A DNA stretch of 64,000 nucleotides from Hyaloscypha bicolor E (Eukaryota > Ascomycota > Leotiomycetes > Helotiales > Hyaloscyphaceae): assembly GCF_002865645.1 (NCBI RefSeq), contig NW_020194589.1, positions 790,812 to 854,811 of the forward strand, written 5' to 3'. The notes below the pieces were generated by a model, which was not told where the DNA came from, did not search any database, and worked only from the letters and a program-made list of their open reading frames with translations. Below are positions 22,015 to 32,970 of this stretch, one piece after another (positions within the stretch are counted from its first letter, which is position 1; every line of letters begins with the position of its first letter). The translations under genes were made by a program, and so were the position numbers.

Positions 22015-25004
22015 TTAACGATGATGGAAAGAAAGGAGGAAATCAGAAAACTTAACAAGCAAGACTTCTTGAAGTATGCGATGAGATCCATTATGTGAGA
22101 AATTGATTATTCAAATGAAGAATGAAAAATAGTCTGGCTTACATCGATAGAGGTTGACGAGGTGGAAAAGATGTTAAAATCATACCTGCCTGGGTTCAGA
22201 GGACTGGGAATCTCACTCACCACATTCTGCCCGGGATGTCTTCGCCAATCGTCTCACTGATATTCTTCAAAGCTTGGCAACTTCATTGTGCAAAGTCCTG
22301 ATCCCGGATGTCTAGTTCTTTAGGTCTGCAGGCGGCACACACCAACGGCCAGGCCGACTTCAAGTCCTCAACCTCTCCAACTGCCGCAATTCTATTGGGC
22401 GATAGCAAATATTGAATTCAAGGGATCTATCCAATAGTTTTCCTTGTGTAACAAGGTATCCATATCGAAGAAGCACTGACCAGTAACAGCAGAGAGGTAG
22501 CGAGCGGAGCGAGCAGTCAGGGGTGCCTTGGCGTCGCCGGCCGTAATTGTTTATTTTATGACTTGTCATGAACAGCGGAAGAGTGCTGCCATCTCGATGA
22601 AATGCATATTGGCTGGAGATTGTTTTTCGAAAAAAAAGGAAATTGGGGAGTATTTTCATTTGGCGCTGAAGTACTTGAGGTTTGTTGCTGGGATAATTCG
22701 AGGCCAAATCGGGGCGAGCAGACGGCTTGCCACAGATCGACAGGAACAATGAATCCCCGGGATGCGTCTTCCCCAGCTCACACCTCGTGCGCCTCACGCA
22801 GATCGCCATCTAGAGTCACTTCCGATGCCAGGCGTCCCCATGACATTGGAAAAACATGAAACAACATGGCATTCCGGGTTCGACCAATGGCATCAACACA
22901 AGGGGGTGGCAAGCGAATCTCCTCTCCCAAAACTTTTGTCAACTTTAATTGCAGCGTCGGAGACGGTGTGGCAAAAAAAAACTCTAAAAAAAACTCAGGG
23001 GAGCGGGGCCAAAGGTAAGGAGGAAAATATTGTTAATTCGACATGTCTCCGGACCAACGCTATTCGCGATGACATCAGCGGTGAACGATAGGTAGCTCTA
23101 TTGCATGGTGCGAAGGTATCGATCGCTTTTGTAGAAAATGATGGGGATGCTTCGTCAGTTGATCCATAGAGGAGTACGTTTGCGCATCGAGGCTATATAT
23201 TTTTTATTTTTTAAAGTTACAGCATCTGTGAGGGATCCTGGGGGATTGGACGGGAGCAGCGGGAGCCGACGGAGATAATTTCCTCGTTAGGATCACCTCC
23301 GCCGAGCAGATTGAGGCACGGGTGGTGCACTCTTTGATTATGTGATTACTGGCTCCAATGCTTAAATTAAGATCAATTGAAAAGTTCACAACACCATAAT
23401 GAAATGGTGGTGTGGCAGCGGATGGTGAGGTGGACGCAGACGTGGCTTAATTGAGACCTATTCTTGTTTCATGGGGACGGGATCTCTGCCATGTCTCACT
23501 TACTCCACACCCAAGGCAGATCGGAGTTCTGCTCGGGGAAAAGGGAGGATCGGAAGATTCGTGATTTAGTACGCATGGCGTCGAGATTCTGCGAACGCTC
23601 CGTTTTGTGCCCTTGCGTTGTAGTCTGGTCGATGTTGAAACTTTGCTATCAGATAGGGAAGACTTCTCGTGCATTGAGACGAGAGGGGATCAGATGATGA
23701 ACGTAAAACGATTTGGCTGGATTCTTCTTCTGTTCGGTGGTTGAAGAAGAGTCGTATTCATCGAAAGTGCATGCAGATCGTGCCCGCCGAGTCCGAGGCG
23801 CGAGGAGCAGGCGAGCCCAACTAGATTTAGCCTTTTCAATGAATGAAAAGCTTAATAAATACCCTTACCACGGCGGTAATGTAAGGAAGGGCGGGAGTAT
23901 TTTACGCCTGACAATACGCTTACATAACACGCTAAGCCAAAAAGTAACGGGACCTCCCCGATAAAGTATAGTCCGATTAACCCCCCTACAAACAGTGCCC
24001 CGCAAGCTTAGAAATGCCCCTGAAATCACCATATTTTCATATATATATATTATTTAGAGTGTAGCGAGAAAGGTTTATTATTACGTCAAGGTCAACACTT
24101 TTTCTTTTAGTATTACGGATCTCGGTTACAAGGTTGCAACCCTAGCAGCCCAACGAAGCCGCCCACACGCGGCCGAGAGAGTCTACAAACGAGAGCAATT
24201 GATCACGAGAAACGGAGAATGACTACTGCTTCTGTGATCGGGCGTGTGAATGCAATAGGATAGTCTTAAGGTAGGAAGCTCGAGCACTGGAAGTGCAGAA
24301 GGCCAAAGAGTCAGGACTGCATCGTGAGAGCAGGACAACTCGCGCGGTCCAAGTTGAGTTTCGGACGGACTTGCGACGGTTCAGGCTAATTATGGATTAA
24401 CAATATCAGATTGGCCGAATCCGTCGAACAGCGGGGCGGCACAGACTTCTCTGGAGTTTTGACAGCTGCGGTCGAGGGGTTCTAGGGCGGGTGCAGGTCC
24501 TGCAAGGGTCCTCCAAGGACACAGGCCGCCCGCCCGCTTATCTGGTGGCCATCGCCAGCCTATCTTGCAGCGCAAATCATTCGCAATCGACGATTTTCCG
24601 TCAAAGCGCAAGCCTGGCGCTCGGGATGGTTGGGGGGCTCCGACCCTTCCACGAACACCCCTCGGGCTCGTGGCAGCCGTTCCTGTGCCTGGGGTTCCAC
24701 TTTAATCGTTCGGATGGCTTGTGCTGCACAAATAAAAGATCAAAGCAACTAACAAACCCGGGGTGGGCAGTCCTTGTGATCACTTCTTTGCCGAAAGCAT
24801 CTGAAGGGTGCGGGACAGAAGATTAGACTCTCTGTTGGTTGGGACGATGCGGACTGTCTTCGGAAAGAAGAAAAGTCGGGCAGGGCTGAGTGCAGGGTGC
24901 CTCCATAGGGTATAAGGCTCTGACTCTTGCCCACAACCCTCTTTCTCTGCTTGCCACTGCTCTGCATAGCTTCCCTAGTAGTGACCCAGGCGAAACCCTT
25001 CACC
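22015..25004. other. 3-kb gene-poor interval
   Basis: No gene is supported over 3 kb. The many short frames lack domains. 23980-24110 is AT-rich. The last 500 bp are the promoter and 5' leader of the RGS/Rax1-like gene. Confidence 0.4.
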
Positions 25005-26481
25005 ATGCAGTTCCCAGCTTGGCTCACGTGGTACAAGAAGCCGTCATATGTTGACGTCAATGAGTTTGCGAACCGCATCCGAGAGAAGGCGGAGAGAGTC
25101 CATGAGAGATCTCGCTCAAAGGCAAGGTCGAGTTCCCGCCCCATCAGCCGTCGCAGCAGTAGCGAGTCAAGTCGACGTACTAGCTGTGATGTCCCGTCGA
25201 AGCTCAGTCTTGACAGGATCTTGAAGAACAAGCCATGTATGCTCAATATTCTGTATGTTGGCCGCCTGTAACTGACTTCAGAAACAGGCAGCCCAATGTC
25301 CTTGTATGATTTCTACATGTACCTGAAGTACATTGAACACTCCGCTGAGAACCTGGAGTTTTATGTGTGGTGAGTGAAATCCCATCAACTCTGGAGGAAT
25401 GAATGCTTACTCGCAACAAACAGGTTCAAAAACTATGAGAATGGCCGCTTGACTGCAGTCCCAGATCTTCCACGCGCCGTGACGCCACTTGACGGGAAAT
25501 CATTCACCGACTCAGAGGCGAGCCTGGCCAAGCCAGGAAACGAGGAGATATTCTCATCAGATGTTTCACAAGGAGATGCAGAATGCCAAGACAACTCCGA
25601 CTTCGAAAATGGTGAGTCTTCCCACTCGGGCCTCCCAGAACGCCGTACACTAATCTCTCCTAGCTGAACTCTTCGCACGCATTGCTGCATTCTGCAACCC
25701 AGGCAACGGATGTGGTGCCGCACCCATGTACGACCGACCCTTCTCCTTCGCCGAGAAAGCCCGTGCGGCTGAAGAGGCTGATCCCGACAAGGCCGTCAAC
25801 CAAGTGGAGATTGCACGCCGTGCCGAAATTGAAATAATCAAAAAACTCTTCCTCCTTCCCGGGTCGCCGAAAGAGCTGAATATCCCGTCGCCGATGCGCC
25901 GAAAGGTGCTTGATGCCATCACCATCTCCACCGACCCCAAGATCTTTGCCCCCATCGCCGAGCACTGCCACTTGCTGCTCAAATCGTGCTCCCACAGGAA
26001 CTTCATCCGTCTCGGCGTCTCCAATGGCACGTTCGAAACCATCTGCGTGGCGACCACCCTTGGCATCGTCCTCACTCTCGGCGGCTTCATGGCCATGCTC
26101 CTCCTGGCTTTCGTCTCCCCTGGTTTCCGCCAATGCTCTCGCTGGAGAGGAATCGGCATCTGGCCCATGTGGAGCATTGGCATCGGCCTCATTCTCTCCG
26201 GCTTGCGAGGCAGCTGCTTCTTCCTCCTGCTCTTCTCTCGCCGTCAACCGCTTCCATGGGAACGCTTCGAGGAGGACAATTCGCAGGCGACGAAGAGGAA
26301 GAACACCTTCATCCGCCTAGTTTCGAGACTGATGATCTTTGACAGGAAGCTCAAGGTCAAGGATGATAATCTGAGGCGCTTGCAACACAAGGTGGTGGCG
26401 CAGAGCTTGCTTGGTGGTGCGCTGTTTGCGACGATGATGGTAGTTGTGTTCTTGTGCTTGCCAATCTGGAAGGGGCTCTGA
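25005..26481 (+). CDS. rax1: Rax1-like protein: RGS domain plus C-terminal transmembrane helices
   Basis: A membrane protein of the Rax1 type, which in yeast marks bud sites with Rax2 and in Aspergillus fumigatus acts as an RGS-class regulator of growth and stress response. Exons are 25005..25236, 25288..25369, 25424..25611 and 25664..26481; 439 aa with GT-AG introns. The RGS-like part starts at LSLDRILKNKPC/SPMSLYDFYMYL and continues with ENLEFYVW/FKNYE, then EIEIIKKLFL and NIPSPMRRKVL. A Ser/Arg-rich stretch precedes it. Three hydrophobic segments follow: about residues 295-320, 328-356 and 412-435. The ATG at 25005 was chosen because upstream codons in the frame have no ATG. Assignment rests on the domain order; the exact orthology is an inference. 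Confidence 0.88.
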
Positions 26482-27264
26482 TGATCGATAATGTAATGGG
26501 CGTAATTTTCATCTGTGTATAACGGCCTCGAATATATCCCTTTTCTTTGACTTGTCCTTTGATGTCGTTGTGAAGTAGTGAGATTGCGATTGACGTGAGA
26601 AGCATGTGAGATTATGGAAGTGTTCTGAAATATACCTGGTTGGGCTAGTGCGTATGTTTGAGCATGACAGCATGCGCCTACTTCAACCTCAACTCGTCCT
26701 CGAGAATGCGATCTCTGAAGTGGTGGGGACGGGGAGCCTCAAGTGAGGCCAATAACGTTTCAACTTCCATGGTTCGGCTCACGAAATTGCAGTCACTAGC
26801 AAGGCGGACTCTCGTGAAGGAGGTACTGTACCTCTTGGGAAGTCACGTGACTCTTTGACCAACTGTTTTTGATGGAGATAGCTTCAGGAAGAATCTGAGC
26901 GGCTCATGGATAGTTTTTCAAGAATCAAGAGAATATTCTCTGGGTGCATCGCAGGCACAGGCTATTAGAAAAGTCTCCACGAGTGTGGTGCCAGGCACCA
27001 TCTTCTTCCGGCCAGATCATCCGACATTCCCATCTTGGGAACTTTCTTTCGCACTTTTTATTATCAGCTATTCACGATGCACATGAATCACACTTGGTCT
27101 TCAGGAGAGACAGCAGTGGGTGAAGTAATTTCAATTCTCTATTTTCTTGCCACAGCTGTCCGCTTTTGCCAGTCAAGCAAGAAGTACACAAAAACAGCGT
27201 GCAGAAGGAAAAGTGACGCAATCTCGGGCCCTCCCTGACGTCTCACAGGGTGTGGCCTCGAATT
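26482..27264. other. intergenic, no gene seen
   Basis: 3' flank of the Rax1-like gene and of the small Cys-rich gene (convergent). No supported coding sequence. Confidence 0.4.
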
Positions 27265-27504
27265 TCAATTTCGATAGCAAAGAGTGTATTGTTTATGCTT
27301 CTCCCGTTCAACGCAATCATCACAATCGTAAAAGCATTTCTTAACCGTAATTTGTGCATCATCGCAGAGGTAGAAGTTTCGTCTGTAGCATGGGGTAGTC
27401 CGAGCGAGGTGCTTGTGGCCACATTCGTCTGGAATAAGTTAGTAGTTTTCTTGAATTTTGGTAGAACGGGAATACATACAAACCCAAGCGATGCAAGTAC
27501 ACAT
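27265..27504 (-). CDS. small Met-Cys / CGH cysteine-rich protein, 62 aa
   Basis: A short two-exon gene rebuilt by hand: exons 27504..27480 and 27428..27265, joined by a GTATGT...CTAAC...CAG intron. The first exon is only 25 bp, so a simple frame scan misses it. The 62-aa product begins MCTCIAWVYECGHKH and has ten cysteines, with repeated CxxC-like spacing near the end (CFYDCDDC). The pattern suggests zinc binding; no named family is recognised. Its start (Met-Cys, then C-G-H about ten residues on) is shared with the next gene upstream and, more loosely, with the 717-aa protein at 38732. Function unknown. Confidence 0.62.
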
Positions 27505-27872
27505 GATGAATGTCTTCGCGTGGTTGTGTTTTCGAGTGGGGTGTTTCTGTGTCGTTGTGTGTTTTCGAGCTATGGTATTTTATGTATTGATCTACGAATC
27601 TGATTTAGTGAATAGGATGTCGAAGGAACCTTGTGGATGAACCTATACAGGAGTCGCAGTTGCTGTTTTGGCTGTGTCAAAGATCCTTGGCTTTGTCTGC
27701 TACAAGGGCATTGTCAACATAATCGACATACCATTTCAATCTGCCAACGAACAATGACGCGTGCTCACCTCCTTTGTTCATGCCTTATGCCCATTTCTGC
27801 CTCTGCGATGGTTGTTGGTCCGGCGATGTTCGGAGATGAGGTCAGAAATGACTAGACACTCCGAATGTCAAT
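27505..27872. other. spacer between two Met-Cys genes
   Basis: 368 bp of promoter of the 62-aa gene and 3' flank of the next gene. No further coding sequence seen. Confidence 0.4.
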
Positions 27873-28756
27873 TCACTGAAGGCGGCCAAAAAGCTTTCCG
27901 ATGGCAAACTCACTTGACCCAGTCTTAGCATCTTCATCTGAAGCAACGCCATCAGTCGCTGAATCTGTGTTATCTCCATTTCCACCCCTCGAGTTGACTG
28001 CAACCCATTTGATGGGGACCCAACTTCCGATGCCAGCTTCGCCTGTCCTTTGCTTCTCTGTGATCTGCCCAGCCTCTTTGGCGCTTTCGAGAAATTTCCA
28101 CTTCTCGTAGGAAAAGGTTCCGTCCTCGTTCTCTACTCTTATTGGAGGGCTCGTAGACTCGCCGTATGGGAGATTTGGGGTTGGGAATCCGAGAAGCTTC
28201 GCTCCGGGGGCCGTCTCTTCTGGGGTTGCCACTGCTGTGCTGCCGCCGTCGGAGATTTCGGAATCTGTGTTCTTCTTGACTTCACGAATGGTCGTATTGA
28301 TCGTGGTGGCTTCTCCAACTGCCTCCTTTAGCTTTGAATATGTTGCCTTCCTCTTTCGTTTTCCCTCGGCTTGCTTTTTGATGAAGGCTTTGCGATCTTT
28401 TGCCCGGCACAATTCACATTTGCCTTCGTAATCGGCAGCCCTGGAACAGATCAGCAATTCAGCAATCATTTGTTTTAGAGTAAACACAAAGCCAGGACGG
28501 CGATGCATTTTTTCTGGATGCACTGAAGCAAATTCCATGAGTCTTCGTCTTCGGGGGGAGGGAGCGAGGCCAAAGAGACGGAAAGCCAAGATTTTCTTAC
28601 GAAATGCCTGGTTTATCGCAGCAACCCGGATTATTGAATTCGCAAGACACTCTCGTCATGACTACGGGTTCCAGTCAGCGGTGCTTCAAAAATCAATTCT
28701 GGGGGCCTACGCTTGTGTCCGCATCGAGGGAAAACGTCAACCACGAGGATACACAT
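27873..28756 (-). CDS. Met-Cys / CGH zinc-knuckle-like protein, 224 aa
   Basis: Three exons rebuilt by hand: 28756..28711, 28661..28601 and 28440..27873; the frame is continuous for 224 aa. Intron 1 has a CTGAC branch and a TAG acceptor; intron 2 starts GTAAG. The protein begins MCILVVDVFPRCGHK, then SCEFNNPGCCDKPG and KCELCRAKDRK. That gives a possible zinc-binding head of seven cysteines and one histidine. A strongly basic Lys-rich stretch follows (RKAFIKKQAEGKRKRK), then an acidic, low-complexity tail with one Trp-rich patch (SWVPIKWVAV). The basic stretch could be a nuclear-localisation or nucleic-acid-contact segment (inference). No known family is recognised. Confidence 0.65.
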
Positions 28757-29326
28757 CTTGAATTGATGCTGATTATCCAAAAGGATTTAGCACGAGTTGA
28801 AATATTGCTGTGGCGATGTAATGTATCTCTGCGATGCTTGCGGTTAGCAAATTATGGGAATGATTGTGAGAATTGTTTGCATGTTCTTGCTTCCTCGATA
28901 GTTGGAGGCAAGTCTCTCGTGGAAGGCCCTCGTGTCACTCCTTCCTTCTCAACATCAACCGCCGTATTTCATATCGGGAAGTAGCGAATTGCGCCAAATG
29001 GCCGCTTTCTTCTCTGTAAATGCAGACTCCTTGGAGTCCTTTCAAACCCCACAGCCATCCATTGTTCGCCAGGAGAACAGGGGTAACGTAACAATGCGTT
29101 GGCATTCACCTTCTTTACGGCGTCACGATGAGAACAACATCGAGTGCCTATAAGTATTCAACACCTGACACGCTCGCAAAGCAGTCTTTTTCGCTCGTCT
29201 CACGCATCCATCTTCCTAGATTCTCTGTTCTGAAATACCTCCGTGTTCCACAAGCATCAAAACACTACAATCGAACCAAATTCTTCGAGAAGAGAGATAA
29301 ATTACACGCTCAGCTCTCCGTTAAAC
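28757..29326. other. shared upstream region
   Basis: Divergent promoter space between the 224-aa Met-Cys gene (-) and the first FxEW-module gene (+). No coding sequence supported. Confidence 0.4.
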
Positions 29327-29794
29327 ATGGCATCCGAATCCACCTCCAGACTGCTCCGTCAGCGACTTATCGCTAATTCACTCAACTTTCATCTGAACGA
29401 AAGGGTGACAGCCAACGCTCCAAATGTAGGAGCAGGAGGACAAGTACTCCCACTTACCTTCAAGCAGTGGGCATCTGTCAACACCGAATCTAAAGATAAC
29501 GACTTATCCGCAGAAGTTGCTTTAACCTTCGATATCGTTGACTACGAGATCTATCTCTCCGGGGAACAGCCCTTCAGCTTAATGTACGCCACTCGGTTTC
29601 GCCACCTTGTTAATGAACTTCGTCGAGGGGATCGAATCACTTTCGACTTCAGTGCCAACAGCGCCGATGTTCCTTCCTTCAAGGAGTGGACTGGCAGATC
29701 GCGAGAGAAATCGACGGGGCATCGCAATGCGGAGACAAGTGGCCATGAGCGTCATATCACCGCTATTGGGGCGTATGCTAAAATACCCAGCTAG
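29327..29794 (+). CDS. FxEW-module protein, 155 aa (probably C-terminally truncated)
   Basis: This is a single-exon gene whose start ATG follows a leaderless open stretch. The central part matches the module seen at 36181, 37513 and 38732: LPLTFKQWASVN, then a D..DYEIYL block, an F...F.HLV stretch, a FDF motif and SFKEW. After SFKEW the relatives continue with R...WY and a conserved GPL segment. Here the frame gives unrelated low-complexity residues and stops. In the +1 frame a run containing GRMLKYPASGP resembles that segment, so a small frameshift after about 29690 is likely. I recognise no named domain, and its role is unknown. Confidence 0.6.
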   Translation: MASESTSRLLRQRLIANSLNFHLNERVTANAPNVGAGGQVLPLTFKQWASVNTESKDNDLSAEVALTFDIVDYEIYLSGEQPFSLMYATRFRHLVNELRRGDRITFDFSANSADVPSFKEWTGRSREKSTGHRNAETSGHERHITAIGAYAKIPS

Positions 29795-30711
29795 TGGCCC
29801 AGCTTCCATGTCAGATTTATCAGCGACAGGAACGAAATAGCGAATATTCAGAGAATAATGCTTAATGATGGGTTTGGTGGACTCAGTGCATACATCGACT
29901 CTCTCGACAATATTCCCTCAGTCCCTGAGGAGGCCAAAACTCCTGATGCCGGCCCCCCTTCCCCTCCGTCCACTTGAGATAAGTGCCTTCAACGGTACTT
30001 CTCTTGCATCGCATTTTCTTAGAATAGACCGGATAGGATCAATAAATACACTCACCAATAACCCAACAATCTCCCAAATAATTTCAAACTGTATTCCGTG
30101 ATTGACAGGTTGGCGGAATCTCGAAGCTTTCAAGTTTCTAACATGGGTTGAGCCTTGCAATTCTGACTGACTGAATCCATGTTGCATTTTTGCGCAATGC
30201 TCCCAAATCCTACGCATTCTTCAAGTCACGGCCTCGGGATCATGGGGTTGGGTTATTCTATGAGAAGATAACGGATGTCTTCCTCTTTACTTAGAACCGT
30301 TTTTGGGCCGAATATCATTATCTAAACTAAGATAGTCTTTTCTCTATCTCCCTGTTTCCTCGCCCCTGGGCTCGCAACACAGCCACAGGCAACAATCAAA
30401 GAAAAGAAATAACTGACAATCTTGGCCATACCAAAGACCCATTCGCTTCCTCCCACCTGGGCTCGCAACACAGCCACAGCTAGCAAACAATCAAAGAAAA
30501 GAAAAATAGACAATATAAGCACAAAGTCTGTGAAAAAGAACCGTACAAAGGCTGAAAAGGAAAATAATCCACTCTTCATCGCTGTCCTTGATGCTCCAGT
30601 AATCTCGCAGCATAATTCTTGTCACATCCCCAGTATTCTCATAAAACTCCCCAATATTCTCGAGAGTCAGTCTCCCACCAGACTGCTAATTTGTCCGTTC
30701 TGTTCTCTTCT
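29795..30711. other. intergenic with a direct repeat
   Basis: No gene seen. A 24-bp sequence (starting CCTGGGCTCGCAACACAGCC) occurs at 30365..30388 and again at 30456..30479. Each copy is followed by a similar AACAATCAAAGAAAAGAAA run, giving a diverged tandem duplication of about 91 bp. Confidence 0.5.
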
Positions 30712-32970
30712 CTAATTTGCTCTCATTTGTGCCCATAGGCCGGGTCCGTAATGGATTAGAGCCCCTGTAGCTGCGCTACCAACAAGATATATGCCGATTT
30801 TTGTTGGGGTATTGAAACTCTCGAACATAAAGTCAAAAATGGCCTTCGAGAGTTCCGAATCAGGTGGGGTAGGAGGCGGGGCGGTACCAGTCTGCTCGTC
30901 CTCGGTCCCAGATGGCGGGGGAGCATCAGCAGTCTTGGTTGATGTGGCGTGTTTTGTGGCGGAGGGGGCTGGAGGTATGATGACAGATGGAGGGGGAGGA
31001 GGGGGAGTGTAGTCCCATTCGCATTGGGTGGTGTCAAGGCCTTGATTTTCCGGCAGAGACCAGGGATCATGAGCAATTGTGGCTTGGTGAGGCAGCGGAT
31101 CTGCGCTCAAGATCGTGGCCAAGATCGTAATGCCACCGAAAGCGGAGAGCAGGGCGAGAAATGCTACGAGTGCTCCAGACCAGAATGACAAACCTTTGGA
31201 GCTGCGTTGTCTATCAACTCGAGCATGGTTCTCCGCCGTTACTCCATTTTCTTGTTTCACAATTGGAATATCCTCCTGTTTCATCGTTCCAGGATATCCG
31301 TGCAAATTCTGATGCACTGTTGTTTGCAACGGTTCCGGGGATTCTTGAACCATAGGTTCGACTTTGATTTCCTTCTGAAGACCAACAGGTTCTATTTGAA
31401 ATTGTCCAGTAGGTTCTGGAGCAACGGATTCAAGTGCGGGCTTCTTCCTCAAGTCAACATCTTGCACCTGGGATTGTTTTGGGAGTTCTTGCACAATCGG
31501 TTCGGTATCAGATGCCTTCTGCAAATCAACAGCTCCAATTTGCGATTGTTCGGGAGCCTCCCGCACCTGGAATTGTTTTGGGAGTTCCTGCACAATCGGT
31601 TCGGTATCAGATGCCTTCTGCAAATCAATAGCTCCGATTTGCGATTGCTCAGGAGCCTCATATCGGTAACGCCCTTTGCCGTAGCAGGATCTGGTGAGTT
31701 TTTCAATGTACCGAGCTTGGTTGCGTTGGATGAAAGTTATAGGACAATGCTCGCAGAGGGTGAACTCGTCGTTATTTTCGAAAGCGATACGCTTCCGCAA
31801 GGCCATTTCACAGATCTGCACGTATTCTGGCGAGGCTGCTCGGCCAAACAATGTGTTCTTGACATATCCTTTGCAACAGGAGATGGCCTTGCCTGCTCTT
31901 ACACATTCGGAGCAATCCTTTCTTACTTCTACCAGCTGCAGGGTATATGCGCCCATGTTGCGCCAGAACTCAATATCTGGTTCAGGAATGAGAGGTTTTT
32001 CAAATCTGGGATGCCAGATCAGTCAGTGATTCGTCAATTCGTAAAGAGATATGCACTTACCTTGATTTTCCCTGTCCTCCAATTTGACCTCCATGGTTAT
32101 TGCTCTGACCATTGCCGATGTGTGGAGCGGCAGCTCTAGGGCCAGGGGCTCGCGAGACCACGTTTTTGCCATATTGATTAGACTGGGTAGTAGGCGTCTG
32201 AATAGCCATGCCATACCCACCATTTGGTGCCGGTAAGCCATAGTTGGTTTCGGATGACTGTAGAGCGAAGGTTTGGCCGTGGCGCATGTGTGGAGCTTCG
32301 TTGTAATTGGTGGATTGATCATACATGCCAGTATTATCCTTGCGATTTCCGTTCTGGCGATCAATTAGGTACTGATTCTGATATTGTGGGAGTCGAGCTG
32401 GCGACATGTATTGAATCTGTTGAGGCAGATTCTGAGCGGCTGGCGAGTACTGGGAGTGGGCATAGGCGACCTGAGGAGGAGGAGTGCGTTTGAGTTGGAG
32501 GTGGGGAGCCTGAGCTATAGGTTGGGTATGAAAGTGAGGCGAGGCGATCTCCTGTTGTCCATGCCATTGCGCGTTGAAGTTTTCCTTGGTCACTATTGTA
32601 CCGCCGTACGCCTGTTGGTTCAGATTCGGTTCTCCATCCCAATATTTGTTCGCGGCTTGCCCAATCGTGATTGCTCCACCGTACGCCGGTTGATTTGGAT
32701 TCTGTCCTCCGATTATGTCAGGGACCCAGAGAGGGCTCGGTGTGTTATATTGAGGTTGTTGCATGGCTTTGGAATCAGATTGGACGTATTGTTTGTCACT
32801 TCTGTTAGAAGTTGACTGGTCACCAACGTCCTGTTTCTGAGGGGAGGTGCTACGGCACTCTTGTGCCCATCTGCTATACTGTTAGCTCAAAGAAGCATCA
32901 CGGGTACTGAAGAAGCTGCATACATGGACCGCTTAAGACCTGGAGCTGGCTCTCCTGTGTTTGAATCCAT
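30712..32970 (-). CDS. Gln/Pro-rich, Cys-containing two-helix membrane protein, 716 aa
   Basis: Three exons rebuilt by hand: 32970..32924, 32870..32061 and 32005..30712; all splice sites are GT-AG and the frame is continuous for 716 aa. Residues 1-290 are rich in Gln, Asn, Pro and Tyr, with an NQ-x-AYGG motif twice. Next comes a Cys block (CSECVRAGKAISCC, then CEHC and SCYG) that looks metal-binding. A 33-residue unit (APEQSQIGAIDLQKASDTEP onward) is repeated twice in tandem. Two hydrophobic helices follow, near FWSGALVAFLALLSAFGG and GIYLVGSAATGALIHYG, with a Pro/Thr-rich loop between. It lies between members of the FxEW cluster but has no FxEW motif. No family recognised; function unknown. 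Confidence 0.72.
31466..31660 (-). repeat. 99-bp in-frame tandem duplication
   Basis: Two consecutive copies start at 31466 and 31565 (shared start ACCTGG[GA]ATTGTTTTGGGAG). They differ at only a few bases and encode the 33-residue repeat in the 716-aa protein. The near-identity points to a recent duplication, and copy number may vary among strains. Confidence 0.85.

Noticed and set aside
23860..24110. Possible transposon end near CCACGGCGGTAA and GTAACGGGACC
   Set aside because: No matching inverted partner or target duplication could be found.
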